Origin: Pyrinomonadaceae bacterium
GTDB lineage: Bacteria > Acidobacteriota > Blastocatellia > Pyrinomonadales > Pyrinomonadaceae
Reading direction: 5' to 3'
DNA: 64,000 nucleotides
NCBI GenBank assembly: GCA_028284415.1
Contig: JANQRU010000004.1
Coordinates: 682,001-746,000, forward strand
Shown: positions 9,401-18,144 of the stretch, in pieces
Layout: every line of letters starts with the position of its first letter
Numbering within the stretch: the first letter of the stretch is position 1
Position numbers and translations under genes: made by a program
The notes under the pieces: generated by a model
Database searches by the model: none
Told to the model about the DNA's origin: nothing
Seen by the model: the letters and a program-made list of their open reading frames with translations, nothing else

Positions 9401-11571
9401 GGTCAGTAAATGGACAGTCTTTTGACAATTTAGAAGCCAAAGCAATCTTTAATGACACATTGGTTAATGTTGAAAAGTTTGACGCGAAATTTGGCGAAGG
9501 TTTTTTGAGTGCAAATGGAACTTATGAAACAAATACAACAGCCTTTAATTTTGATGCGGAAGGAAAAGAAATTCCGATTTCCAGATTGCGAACCCTTTTA
9601 CCTAAAAATACGAGAGAATCTTTGTCAGAAATTGATGGAATAATCAGCCTCAATGCAAAGGCTCAAGGACAAGGTTCTGAATCTTCAACTTACGACATTA
9701 ATTTTAATGGAGTTGGTAATCAAATTGTTTATAAGAATAACTCTCTCGGAAAAATTGATTTCAAAGGTGTAACTGAGAAACAAATACTAAAAGCTGATTT
9801 AACAACAAATTTCCGTGGACAGAAACAATTAATAACTGCAAATGTTAATTTCGCTGATGAAAATCTGCCGTTCCGAGCTGAAGCTATTTTAAATAACACA
9901 CAACTAGAGCCATATATCTCAGTCTTCCGTGAGGATAATCCTGATCGGGTTGAAATAAGCGGAAACGCCACAGGCAGAGTTTTCATAGGCGGGAATTTAA
10001 CTAAATTAGATTCCGAAGGAAAACGTGTCTTTACAAGCGAAAACCTAAGTGGTGCGGGAAATCTTAGCCAGCTCGCCTTGCAAATTGATGAAACACCTCT
10101 GATCGCAACTCAACCCGTTAATATCAATTTTGATATGAATGAAATTGTTGTTGACAATGCAAAATTCTCGGGCGGTGGCTCAAATGTGGTCGTCAATGGC
10201 GTCAAGGCTTTAACCGATAACGGAATAAATAATTTGGCAGTTGATGGAAAGATTAATCTGCGAATCTTAAATGCTCTTTCGCGTAATGTTTTCTTCAGTG
10301 GAATAGCTGACGTTGCTATCCGCTTAACAGGCGTGAATAAAACATCCCGTCTTAATGGCGTATCGCAAATTGAGAGAGGTTCGGTTTCAACTTTTGTTAG
10401 TTCAGAACGTTTAACTTTAGAGAGAATTAAAGGAAACTTACGGTTTACAACCAATCAAGTTCAGATTGATCAGGTAACAGGATTTCTAGGCGGCGGCAGA
10501 GTTAATTTAACAGGGGGAGCTTCGCTGACGAATACTTTAAGGCTTGATCGTCTTCGCTTGGAAGTTCGCGGAAATAATGTCACCGCACCTCTGCCGAAAG
10601 ATTTTGTAACTACGGGAAATGCCAATATTGAAATAAACGGTAGACGCGAAAATGATAAGTTCAGCACCTATGTATCAGGAACATTCCTAACAAAAAGAAG
10701 CCTCTACACCAAAGAAATTGACCTGGCTAATTTAATTAGCAGTCGGCGGGATGCAAACCTTTCGCAAGGAACTACTGATGATGATTCGATCTTAGGTGAT
10801 ATACAACTCGATATAAGAATTATCGGGCGAGATGCTTTTGTAGTAAGAAACAATTTGGCTGATATGACTGCTTCCGCTGATTTGCGTGTAACGGGCAATG
10901 CCGAATTCCCACAAATTTCAGGTAGAATCTCTGCAAACAAAGGAACATTATTTTTCAGAGATGACCGCTATGATATTTTACGCGGAACTCTTACATTTCC
11001 GCCAAATACAACAGAGATTGATCCGATAATAAACTTACAAGCGGAAAGCGAGATAAACGGTTATCAAATTTTCGTAAATTTGAATGGGAAAATACTTGAG
11101 AGCGAATCGCTAAATGCAACCTTGCGTTCCAATCCCTCATTGCCGCAAGCGGATGTAGTTTCTCTCGTAACAACAGGCAGTCTAGCCAATACTGGAACGG
11201 GAATTCCAACTTATGCTCAAGGCGGAATTAACACGGCAGCGGAAATTTTAACCGATCAGATAATAAACAAACCAATTGCCCGTGCGACAGATAAACTCTT
11301 TGGATTGAACAAATTCAAGCTTGACCCGATAATTTCCGGTCAACGCTCTAACCCAACAGCACGTCTAACGGTTGGACGGCAAATTAACAGGAATCTTCTG
11401 GTTACATATTCAACCAATCTCTCCGAAGATCAAAATCAAGTCTTGGCACTCGAATACAGAGTTTCCAATCGGCTTTCATTTGTTGCTCAATATGAACAAC
11501 GCTCGCTCAGCAATGTAACCCAACGCCGAAACAATTTTAGCTTTGAGGTGAGATTAAGAAAGAGATTTTAA
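6409..11571 (+). CDS. tamB: TamB-like translocation and assembly module protein (DUF490), 1720 aa
   Basis: Very long periplasm-spanning protein of the AsmA/TamB class, thought to bridge inner and outer membranes for barrel assembly or phospholipid transfer. A polar 40-residue leader is followed by one TM anchor (about 41-64) and about 1,250 residues of beta-rich AsmA-like sequence. The conserved C-terminal TamB domain lies around 1400-1720 (LSQGTTDDDSILGDIQLDIRI nearby, ending in a barrel-like SFEVRLRKRF). Residues about 477-627 hold roughly four diverged copies of a 40-50 residue unit (motifs LKGVNVSNVKVKNRNGQTDV, LKNVTAKGVNVQNRGGNTDI). AGAGG precedes the ATG. It is 34 bp upstream of, and surely co-transcribed with, a BamA/TamA-like gene. 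Confidence 0.88.
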   Translation: MSQEEINKTEEQIEETNNQTDTAEKSPTDDKPKKRFFKRRYFLIAFGLLSLLTFFLVSSVFVAYRSGYIDNYIKGQFVTAFDEMGVSFSADKFQVSVNPLQMTLENATFNNKKTGEKIARIGNAKFNMTVLDLYALNLQRNVDIRSTDINDLEVWVKIKEDGTTNLEGIEILPPKNAVRFQYSSAELAIRDSVIHFGDLERKISGDAKNIAFFLEPQDKSVPDDKKRYKFDLTSTKSNFKYDESEVENIDVQADGILDQKGAEIANLKLTTPIGNSTLSGKIEDWDSPKYNLKIKSTVDLTQTSDIFPLGTAIVGVGNFEGKVTGQGEDYKVEGEVNSDALAASNIRLKALKINGTVDGDSEIYKGQGRAVAELLTFEDFKIDFPQLVGNIRGTGTDFKWFGELQAAGLKSPLGSIAGLYINDAVAEYRDKNLIATLGNVRAKRFFSDAVYLETIKTGNVKITSSNGTTNASIPNITANKLDVEGATLKGVNVSNVKVKNRNGQTDVQAGDVRVNNVETADARLKNVTAKGVNVQNRGGNTDITAQNIRSENVDTDAAKVGSVNATGVDIQVIGDETKIYSNGLQVAKVETDAATLGSLNIAGVRLSIRNGRIEAQSNDFNAGDVTLAKNESLPEGGKLQNVSVAKPVFVLEPSGRYRASLDMSLGGGTLGSVKLGKAKASVIAENEQVALNNLTADVMDGKIDGDATIALNDSRRSDIKADFENLDIGKLLALQGGRVIPVEGKTNGKVNLSFNGTNFRRASGNLLADINANAGTSERGFIPLTGKVSATATNGLFDLDYANLNTEKSSLNATGSFDLGGDNSNLTVALNSNDASEIERIVRTINVSPELEQQLDKYQVDLARNFTFNGNITGNISNPIIDGSASLDSLILRNRDLGTLVTKVYVSPTKIELSEGILQERSGGSVAFNVDIPMTGANNIAVNAKLNNVNTGNLVSALPVDTLPDSIRDLQAQTSGTVNLVGLPNKMQGEANITAKDGSVNGQSFDNLEAKAIFNDTLVNVEKFDAKFGEGFLSANGTYETNTTAFNFDAEGKEIPISRLRTLLPKNTRESLSEIDGIISLNAKAQGQGSESSTYDINFNGVGNQIVYKNNSLGKIDFKGVTEKQILKADLTTNFRGQKQLITANVNFADENLPFRAEAILNNTQLEPYISVFREDNPDRVEISGNATGRVFIGGNLTKLDSEGKRVFTSENLSGAGNLSQLALQIDETPLIATQPVNINFDMNEIVVDNAKFSGGGSNVVVNGVKALTDNGINNLAVDGKINLRILNALSRNVFFSGIADVAIRLTGVNKTSRLNGVSQIERGSVSTFVSSERLTLERIKGNLRFTTNQVQIDQVTGFLGGGRVNLTGGASLTNTLRLDRLRLEVRGNNVTAPLPKDFVTTGNANIEINGRRENDKFSTYVSGTFLTKRSLYTKEIDLANLISSRRDANLSQGTTDDDSILGDIQLDIRIIGRDAFVVRNNLADMTASADLRVTGNAEFPQISGRISANKGTLFFRDDRYDILRGTLTFPPNTTEIDPIINLQAESEINGYQIFVNLNGKILESESLNATLRSNPSLPQADVVSLVTTGSLANTGTGIPTYAQGGINTAAEILTDQIINKPIARATDKLFGLNKFKLDPIISGQRSNPTARLTVGRQINRNLLVTYSTNLSEDQNQVLALEYRVSNRLSFVAQYEQRSLSNVTQRRNNFSFEVRLRKRF

Positions 11572-11605
11572 CAGGAACTTTTCACGGTTTTTCGAGAACG
11601 AATTA

Positions 11606-14600
11606 ATGGGAAGCAGTAAAGACAGTAAAATTAAAAACTCACAAAAAAATTTGCGTTTCTTTTCGCCGCACAGTTTTCGTTCGTTTTTCTCTACTCTTTT
11701 TCTAACTTTATTTTTCCTAACAACTTTTACAGAGTTTACTTTTTCTCAAAAAAGTATTTATGAAGATAGAAAAATCTCGCGGATAGACATAACTTTTGAA
11801 GGTGCTGATAGAAATGCTTCAGCGGCAGATCAGCTTCGTCTTGTCGCTAGAAATGCTTTGGGTGATACTTATTCAAGAGTGCGTGTAAGAGATGCTCTGG
11901 AAGCACTCTATGAAACTGACCGAATTGTTTCAGCTAAGGTCGAAGCTGAAGCTTTGGGAGCGGATGATGTTGTACTCAGGTTTATCATCAAGAGAAAAAC
12001 CGAGGTCAAAAAAGTTTCCATAAGTGTTGGTAATACGGTCGGCGAATCTATTACCGAACAAGAGTTGCTTTTAAGATTAAATCTTCTGACTGCGGGCAGT
12101 ATGATTACTGAACGAACTCTTCAATTAAATTCTAACCTTATCTTGGAATATCTTCGTGAACGAGGCTTTTTTGAAGCAGAAGTAAAATATGAGCAACAAC
12201 CTCTTCAAAATGAAAATGAAGTAAATGTAACTTTCAATGTAATTCCTAATGCACAAGCGAAGGTAAATGAACTCAACATTAAAATTGATGATTTTGATAA
12301 AGATAAAATTCTTCCCAAATTAAAACTAAAAAAAGATACTCTATTTACCCGTGAAAAGTTATCAAAAGCCGTTGAGAAAACCCGCGAAATCCTTCAAGAA
12401 GAAAATTATCTTGCTCCGATCCTCAATGAACCGCGTGTTATTTATGATGATGAAACAAACACCGTCGATATTGAATTAACAGGAAGGCTTGGAGCAACTG
12501 TAGATGTTACAGTCGAAAGCGAAGAAGAAAAGGTTGGCGAAAAAACACAGAGAAAACTTTTACCAATCAAGCGTGATGGAACTATCAATTATTCTGCAAT
12601 AGTTGAAGGCGATCGAAGACTGGAAAATTATTTTCAAGAAAAAGGTTATTTCTTTGCTCAAGTTACGCCAACTTGTTCAGTTGAACCAAAATTTCTGGAA
12701 GGCGAAGCCAGCGAAACAGAAAATGAAACTGAGGTTTTATGTACTGCCTTAAGTGGTGCGGATCTGAATAAAAGAGATGTAAGCGTCAAATACGAAGTTG
12801 ATCTAAACCGACGGCTAAAGTTAGTAGATATAAGACTTGAAGGAACAGATAAGTTAACTATTCCTGAGATTGAAAGTGTTCTTAATTCGCAAGTAGCAAA
12901 CATCTTTGGATTCATTCCATATTTAGGTTACGGAAGAGGTTATACAAGTATTGAGCTTCTTCAGCAAGATAAAAATACAATCCGATCCTTGATGCGTGAG
13001 CTTGGTTATAGGAACGCAAAGGTTGGCATTAAACAAGGGGTTTCGCCAAATGGAGAAGATCTGATTATCACTTTTGTTGTTCGAGAAGGCATTCCAACAA
13101 TTATCGAAGATGTAGAAATAAAGGATAATAAGGCTTTCGCCGATTCAACTCTCAAAACAGAATTACCAAGCCTTATTGGAAATAACTTTTCCCGAGCCAA
13201 AGCAAGAAATGGCGTAAAGAAATTATCGGAGTTTTACTCAAACGAAGGCTATTACGATGCAAAGATCACTTACTCAATTGTTGAATTACCTAACGATGAT
13301 GATGCTGAACAAGACAAAGTAAAACTTGTTTACGAAATTGAGAATGAAGGAAAAAAAGTTTTGGTTAACCGCATTTTAATCAACGGAAATGAAATAACCG
13401 AACGTGATGCAATTCTTAAAGCAATTCCCCTAAAAACCGATAAAGCTTTACGATCAACAGATATTTTTAGAAGCGAGCAAAATCTCTATTCCTCCGATGC
13501 CTTTACGAGAGTTGAAGTCCGCACAGAACCAGCAGGCGAGACCCAAAATGGAGAAAATCGGCTTTCAGATGTAATCGTAAACCTTGAAGAACAAAAGCCC
13601 CGCCTAATTACATATGGTGGAGGTTTTTCCACTGATGCAGGTCCCTTTGGATTTTTCGACATACGCCATTTTAATTTGCTTGGAAAGCTACAACAAGGCG
13701 GTGCGAGAGTTCGCGTCAGTCGGTTGCAACAACTCGTTCAAGTAGATTTTATAAATCCCAGATTTTTATCCGATGGAAAAGATGAAAATGGTAATAAGAG
13801 ATTTGCTCCACTAACTTTTACCGCACAGTATCAAAGAGATACGACCGTAACAAGATTTTTCCGCTCGACTTTTGACCAAGGAACATTTGGAATTGTCCAA
13901 AGAATTGATGAGAACGGAAATCCAATTGATGAATTTGGCAATGATGCCGGATCTCCTGCTATTAATCGTTTTTCACTTTCGGCTGAAACTCAACGAACGA
14001 TTAGCGTTAAAGATCGCAGTATTCTCTTTGTTAAATACAGATTTGAAGATGTCAGGTTATTTAATTTTGAAAGCCTACTGATACGGGAGCTTTTGCGCCC
14101 TGATGCACAGGTGCGTATCTCAGGTTTTGGAGCAACCTTTGTTCGTGACACGCGTGAAAATTGCTCGGTTAAATTCACATTGCTTGAAATGATTGCTAAA
14201 GGTGAGCCGGGAGATCCTTGCCGATACAGCCCCGGAAATCCAACCCGAGGTGATTATTTAACAGCTCAGTATGATGTATCTGTTCCTTTCTTAGGTGCCA
14301 ATATAGGTTTTCATAAGTTTCAGGCAAGCTACAATCGTTATTACACATTCAAAAATACAACCTTTGCCGCGAGAGCAATTTTGGGTTTAGGAAGTGTTTT
14401 TTCAAGTGGACAAAGATTTGCGAACACACAATTTCCTGAGCTGGAAGGAAGCTTACCAATCAGCGAAAGATTTTTTGCGGGTGGTTCGACGACTTTACGT
14501 GGTTTCGATTTTGAAAACGCAGGTCCCCGAATTGCCGTCGTGCCGCAAGGAACATTTCGCAATCAACAGGGTGAGATAGTTACACTCAATCCCTTCACTG

Positions 14601-14959
14601 TCCCTTTTGGTGGAAATGCTTTAGCAATTGTAAATCTGGAGGCAAGAATCCCTGTCACGGAATCAATTCGCGTTGTTCCATTTTACGATGGCGGAAATGT
14701 CTTTAGTAAAGTCGGAGACATTTTTAATCCTACAGATGCTCAGCTAAACAATGTATTTCAAAATAATATACGTTCTGTTTGGAGTCATACGATAGGACTT
14801 GGATTTAGAATCGAAACCCCGATTGGTGGAGAATTTGCCATTGACTACGGCTATTTACTAAATCCACCCAGTTTTATAATTCCACAACAAAATCCCCCGA
14901 ACACAATCTTCCGATTGAATCCGGGGCAATTACACTTCCGCTTTTCACAAGCCTTCTGA
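11606..14959 (+). CDS. BamA/TamA-like Omp85 outer-membrane assembly protein
   Basis: Omp85-family outer-membrane barrel with N-terminal POTRA domains. A basic leader and hydrophobic signal (about 25-47, ending FTFSQ) precede several POTRA-like units over about 50-650 (repeated VKKVSI, VNELNIKIDD, VDIRLEGTDKLTIPEIE, VLVNRILINGNEI starts). The barrel starts near residue 665 (ITYGGGFSTDAGPFGFFDI), holds the FAGGSTTLRGF motif typical of the strand-16/L6 region, and ends with F. At 1117 residues it is longer than E. coli BamA (810), with extra POTRA-like sequence. Pairing with the TamB-like gene suggests a TamA role; the length and domain count do not separate BamA from TamA. It meets the next gene tail to tail, 2 bp apart. 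Confidence 0.9.
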   Translation: MGSSKDSKIKNSQKNLRFFSPHSFRSFFSTLFLTLFFLTTFTEFTFSQKSIYEDRKISRIDITFEGADRNASAADQLRLVARNALGDTYSRVRVRDALEALYETDRIVSAKVEAEALGADDVVLRFIIKRKTEVKKVSISVGNTVGESITEQELLLRLNLLTAGSMITERTLQLNSNLILEYLRERGFFEAEVKYEQQPLQNENEVNVTFNVIPNAQAKVNELNIKIDDFDKDKILPKLKLKKDTLFTREKLSKAVEKTREILQEENYLAPILNEPRVIYDDETNTVDIELTGRLGATVDVTVESEEEKVGEKTQRKLLPIKRDGTINYSAIVEGDRRLENYFQEKGYFFAQVTPTCSVEPKFLEGEASETENETEVLCTALSGADLNKRDVSVKYEVDLNRRLKLVDIRLEGTDKLTIPEIESVLNSQVANIFGFIPYLGYGRGYTSIELLQQDKNTIRSLMRELGYRNAKVGIKQGVSPNGEDLIITFVVREGIPTIIEDVEIKDNKAFADSTLKTELPSLIGNNFSRAKARNGVKKLSEFYSNEGYYDAKITYSIVELPNDDDAEQDKVKLVYEIENEGKKVLVNRILINGNEITERDAILKAIPLKTDKALRSTDIFRSEQNLYSSDAFTRVEVRTEPAGETQNGENRLSDVIVNLEEQKPRLITYGGGFSTDAGPFGFFDIRHFNLLGKLQQGGARVRVSRLQQLVQVDFINPRFLSDGKDENGNKRFAPLTFTAQYQRDTTVTRFFRSTFDQGTFGIVQRIDENGNPIDEFGNDAGSPAINRFSLSAETQRTISVKDRSILFVKYRFEDVRLFNFESLLIRELLRPDAQVRISGFGATFVRDTRENCSVKFTLLEMIAKGEPGDPCRYSPGNPTRGDYLTAQYDVSVPFLGANIGFHKFQASYNRYYTFKNTTFAARAILGLGSVFSSGQRFANTQFPELEGSLPISERFFAGGSTTLRGFDFENAGPRIAVVPQGTFRNQQGEIVTLNPFTVPFGGNALAIVNLEARIPVTESIRVVPFYDGGNVFSKVGDIFNPTDAQLNNVFQNNIRSVWSHTIGLGFRIETPIGGEFAIDYGYLLNPPSFIIPQQNPPNTIFRLNPGQLHFRFSQAF

Positions 14960-14961
14960 TT

Positions 14962-17604
14962 TTAGTTAATTGTTTTTGAAGAAATGATGTGGCTTTCATC
15001 AAGTTCTACGATTAAGCTCTTCTCATCTATTTTTTCCTTTTCGGGTTTAGATGGTTTTTCAGGTTTCACTTCCTTAACTTCTATCGCTTCGACCTCTATT
15101 TCTTCAACTTTAACTTCCTTGACAGGTATTGGTTTTTCTTCACTCAATCGCTTAAGTCTGCGACGAGCCTCAAGTCTTTCACGTTTTCTACGTTTGATAG
15201 CAGCTTTCCGTCTTTCTTTTACTGCATACATAGCCTTATCAGCGGCAGTTAAGATTTCATCTAAAGTTTCTCCACTATTAGGGAATGATGCAGCTCCCAG
15301 ACTTACGCCGACACTAGCAAATTTTCCATCTCCAGCTTCCAATCTGTAACTGCGAACGGCTTTTTCCATCCGTTGGCAAAGTTCGATTACAGCTTGTCTG
15401 TCAGTTTCAGGAATAATTGCCACAAATTCATCACCCGCATAACGTGCTAAGAAATCATAATCTCTTAACTGTTCACGCATAACTTCGGCAATTTCTTTCA
15501 ACAACTTGTCACCAATCTTATGTCCGTATGTATCATTAACGGCTTTGAAGCCATCTAAATCTAACATCAACAACTGTAATTTAGTTCCGTTTCGGCGTGC
15601 CCTCGCAATTTCTTTTTCAAACTGCAATTCGAGGCTTCTTGCGTTTGGTAAAGCAGTCATCGGATCGGTCAGTGCTTTAGATTCTGTTTCAGCATGTTGT
15701 AATGACTGTGCAATTGCATCAGAAGCAATTCTGGAAACGGTCTCTAAAAGACGCATATGGTCATCTTCGTAATTTTCCAGCTCGCAAGAATACAGTGAAA
15801 CAGCACCAATTAACTTTTCGCCTGCAAGTAGGGGAACAGATGCCATAGCAGTGTATTCCTGAATAAATTCCATTTTGTAAAAAGAGAAATCCAGTCCCGG
15901 ATTTATGTTATACACAGGCTGACGCTTACTTAAGACATATCCGGTTGCACCTCCGCCGACCTTAACTTTCCGACCAATTATTTTGTCTTTGTATTTACCT
16001 TCTACAAAGGTTGCTGTCGCAAACTGTCTGGAGTTATCCAAAATATAAATAACGCAGGTATCTACAGAAACGAGTTCAGAGATTTTATCGACAAATAATG
16101 AATATGTTTCTTCTATATTTAAAGATGAACTGAAAACTCTGGCTAGTTCATATAAAGTGAAGACTTCACGATTAGCCCGTTTGATCTGCTCGATGTATCC
16201 ATCTCCAATAACAGCTTTTTTGTAATTTTCGTCTTGCCTTCCTTCTTCCCCGGCATAAGATAATCCGTGAGCTTCAATTTCTTCTTCAAAAGAACGCAAA
16301 TTTCTCAAGAATATATCTACAAGTTTTGGATCAAATTGTGTTCCTGATCCATTAACTACATATTTTCTTGCCTCTTCTCTGGAAATAGCAGGTCTGTATG
16401 GTCTTGCCCCACGCAAAGTGTCATAAGCATCCGCGATTGATAAAATTCTTGCCGTAAGAGGTATTTCTTCTTTGGACAGACCCTCCGGATAACCCGTCCC
16501 ATCCCACATCTCGTGATGATATTTAACGGTTGGAACTACCGGATATGGAAAATTGACTTTTTCGAGGATTGAAGCTCCGACAACAGGGTGTATCTTTGCT
16601 TTTTCCATTTCTGCCGGAGTTAGTCTTCCGGGCTTATTCAAAATATGATCTGGAACAGCTAATTTTCCTATGTCGTGAAGCAAAGTTCCTGTCTTCAAAG
16701 CCTCCAAATCATCGTTTGAAAGATTCAAAATTTTTCCTATACCGAGAGCATAAATTTGGGTTCGGCTGATGTGTCCGCGTCCAATCTGATCGCGGGCATC
16801 AATTGCTGTTGCCAAAGCTTCAACCGTTGCCAGATGAATCCTTCCTGCTTCCCTGATTTCCTTAGTTTTTTCTTCTAGAGTCTTTTTATGAAACTTGTAA
16901 GATAAATGTCCGACAACTATGACCGGTAATATGACGAGCCCGAATAGAAGCCCAAAATAAGACGTCAGAAAATAAAGACCAAAAACCGATCCCACACAAA
17001 AAACGCAAATTAGTGAAACCAAAGGATAATTATCTTTCCAAATATCAAAGACCGTCGGACTGCCTTGTAATTTAAGAAAAGTTGAATATATCAGCGAATA
17101 TGTAATGTAATGAGTAAAACCCGAGAATAATAAAGCTCCTGCCAATACATAAAAAGGGATCTTATTATCAGCCAGCGGATAGAAATTTTCAGCTGTTAGA
17201 TTTCCGGTTAGTAGATAAAATACACTCGCAGATGTAAATGTCGTTAAAATTATAACGGACATATCTACAAGCCAACGAACTTTAGACTTCAAACCTCTGC
17301 GGAAATTCCCAAGCGAACCTATCAAGGCTAAAAATATAGCTCCACCAATTCCAAGCCATATAGCTGCCCAAAAAATTGCTGGTTCCCGAATTAAAACATA
17401 ACCTCTTGAACGCGGAAGTTTTATTCTGTATTGACTGAAAATTACACAGATACTTCCGGTAATCAAAAGATTTATCCAACCCTTTAATGAATATGAAAAA
17501 CTTTCGTAAGCTGCAAAAATTACACAGAGAGATGATAAGACCGCTATAACGCTCCAAAAAATCCTTGTTGGTAAATTGTAAGAGGATATATCTAAAGTCT
17601 TCAT
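14962..17604 (-). CDS. Membrane HD-GYP / GAF / GGDEF signalling protein
   Basis: Likely both makes and degrades cyclic di-GMP or a related dinucleotide. About seven or eight TM segments fill residues 13-235. An HD-GYP domain follows (HDIGK at 310-314, HHEMWDGTGYPEG at 363-375, so both hallmarks are intact), then GAF (about 485-640) and GGDEF (about 645-780). The GGDEF signature is AGDEF (723-727), a permitted variant, and an RxxD product-inhibition site (RDYD, 714-717) sits exactly five residues before it. The C-terminal 85 residues are an Arg-rich helix followed by an EVKVEEIEVEAIEVKEVKPE repeat, unusual for the family and possibly coiled. The combination in one chain suggests a sensor that switches between synthesis and hydrolysis. 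Confidence 0.93.
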   Translation of the reverse strand: MKTLDISSYNLPTRIFWSVIAVLSSLCVIFAAYESFSYSLKGWINLLITGSICVIFSQYRIKLPRSRGYVLIREPAIFWAAIWLGIGGAIFLALIGSLGNFRRGLKSKVRWLVDMSVIILTTFTSASVFYLLTGNLTAENFYPLADNKIPFYVLAGALLFSGFTHYITYSLIYSTFLKLQGSPTVFDIWKDNYPLVSLICVFCVGSVFGLYFLTSYFGLLFGLVILPVIVVGHLSYKFHKKTLEEKTKEIREAGRIHLATVEALATAIDARDQIGRGHISRTQIYALGIGKILNLSNDDLEALKTGTLLHDIGKLAVPDHILNKPGRLTPAEMEKAKIHPVVGASILEKVNFPYPVVPTVKYHHEMWDGTGYPEGLSKEEIPLTARILSIADAYDTLRGARPYRPAISREEARKYVVNGSGTQFDPKLVDIFLRNLRSFEEEIEAHGLSYAGEEGRQDENYKKAVIGDGYIEQIKRANREVFTLYELARVFSSSLNIEETYSLFVDKISELVSVDTCVIYILDNSRQFATATFVEGKYKDKIIGRKVKVGGGATGYVLSKRQPVYNINPGLDFSFYKMEFIQEYTAMASVPLLAGEKLIGAVSLYSCELENYEDDHMRLLETVSRIASDAIAQSLQHAETESKALTDPMTALPNARSLELQFEKEIARARRNGTKLQLLMLDLDGFKAVNDTYGHKIGDKLLKEIAEVMREQLRDYDFLARYAGDEFVAIIPETDRQAVIELCQRMEKAVRSYRLEAGDGKFASVGVSLGAASFPNSGETLDEILTAADKAMYAVKERRKAAIKRRKRERLEARRRLKRLSEEKPIPVKEVKVEEIEVEAIEVKEVKPEKPSKPEKEKIDEKSLIVELDESHIISSKTIN

Positions 17605-18144
17605 TTTCTAGATCTCCAAAGACAGAACTTTGAAGTTTCTGCAGGGGGGGAAGAGTGTAAGTCTAAATTTTTTATCTAACATCCTTAATTTCAAATTTTA
17701 GCTAGTCCGAAACTTTGTCCACGGACATTGTTCCTATTAATTAATAACAAGTCTTGTGCCAAACTGGGATGTACTGGAAACCTTGTAAACATTATGCTCC
17801 GTTTAGACGTATAGAATTTTATGAAACTATTCGGTCAAATTGATACATCAACTTGACCGAAACCATTCATAATGAATGATTGCGAGATTTGTTTATTTTC
17901 TAAGCAACAATAGTCAAACTTTTGGTTTCATAATTAAAATTGGTTTTAATTCACAAAAACTGAGCTATAATTAAAAACAAATCAATTGAATTTTATGGGA
18001 CGGGTTTGAGTTAGAGGAGCCAATAAATATGTTTGAACTTAGGCAATTTCAAACATAAGAAAGTTTTAGCAAAACTCTCTTTTATAATTTTAAGTTAAAC
18101 ATTGTTAAAAATCAATATTTTATTTTAGTTTTTTTGATTAAAAA
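17605..18144. other. 540-bp divergent intergenic region with palindromes and a promoter-like -10
   Basis: Between the divergent HD-GYP and VWA genes. It holds a run of seven G (17644-17650) and an inverted repeat TTCGGTCAA/TTGACCGAA (17830-17838 and 17853-17861). A second palindrome follows at once, CATTCAT-A-ATGAATG (17864-17878). A perfect TATAAT on the plus strand lies at 17966-17971, giving a leader of about 165 nt before the VWA gene. I saw no cyclic-di-GMP riboswitch core on either strand. The palindromes could be regulator sites for either gene. Confidence 0.6.
18029..18058 (+). other. Micro-ORF MFELRQFQT with strong ribosome site, inside a hairpin
   Basis: AGAGGAG (18014-18020) lies 8 nt before ATG at 18029; the frame is nine codons then TAA. 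The start and end form a 9-bp perfect stem, ATGTTTGAA (18029-18037) with TTCAAACAT (18048-18056), so the start codon would be masked when the hairpin forms. It lies 86 bp before the VWA gene, which itself lacks a visible ribosome site. It could be a leader peptide or chance. Confidence 0.4.

Noticed and set aside
17605..18144. Cyclic di-GMP riboswitch upstream of the HD-GYP/GGDEF gene
   Set aside because: No GEMM-like core motif (tetraloop and receptor) is visible on either strand.
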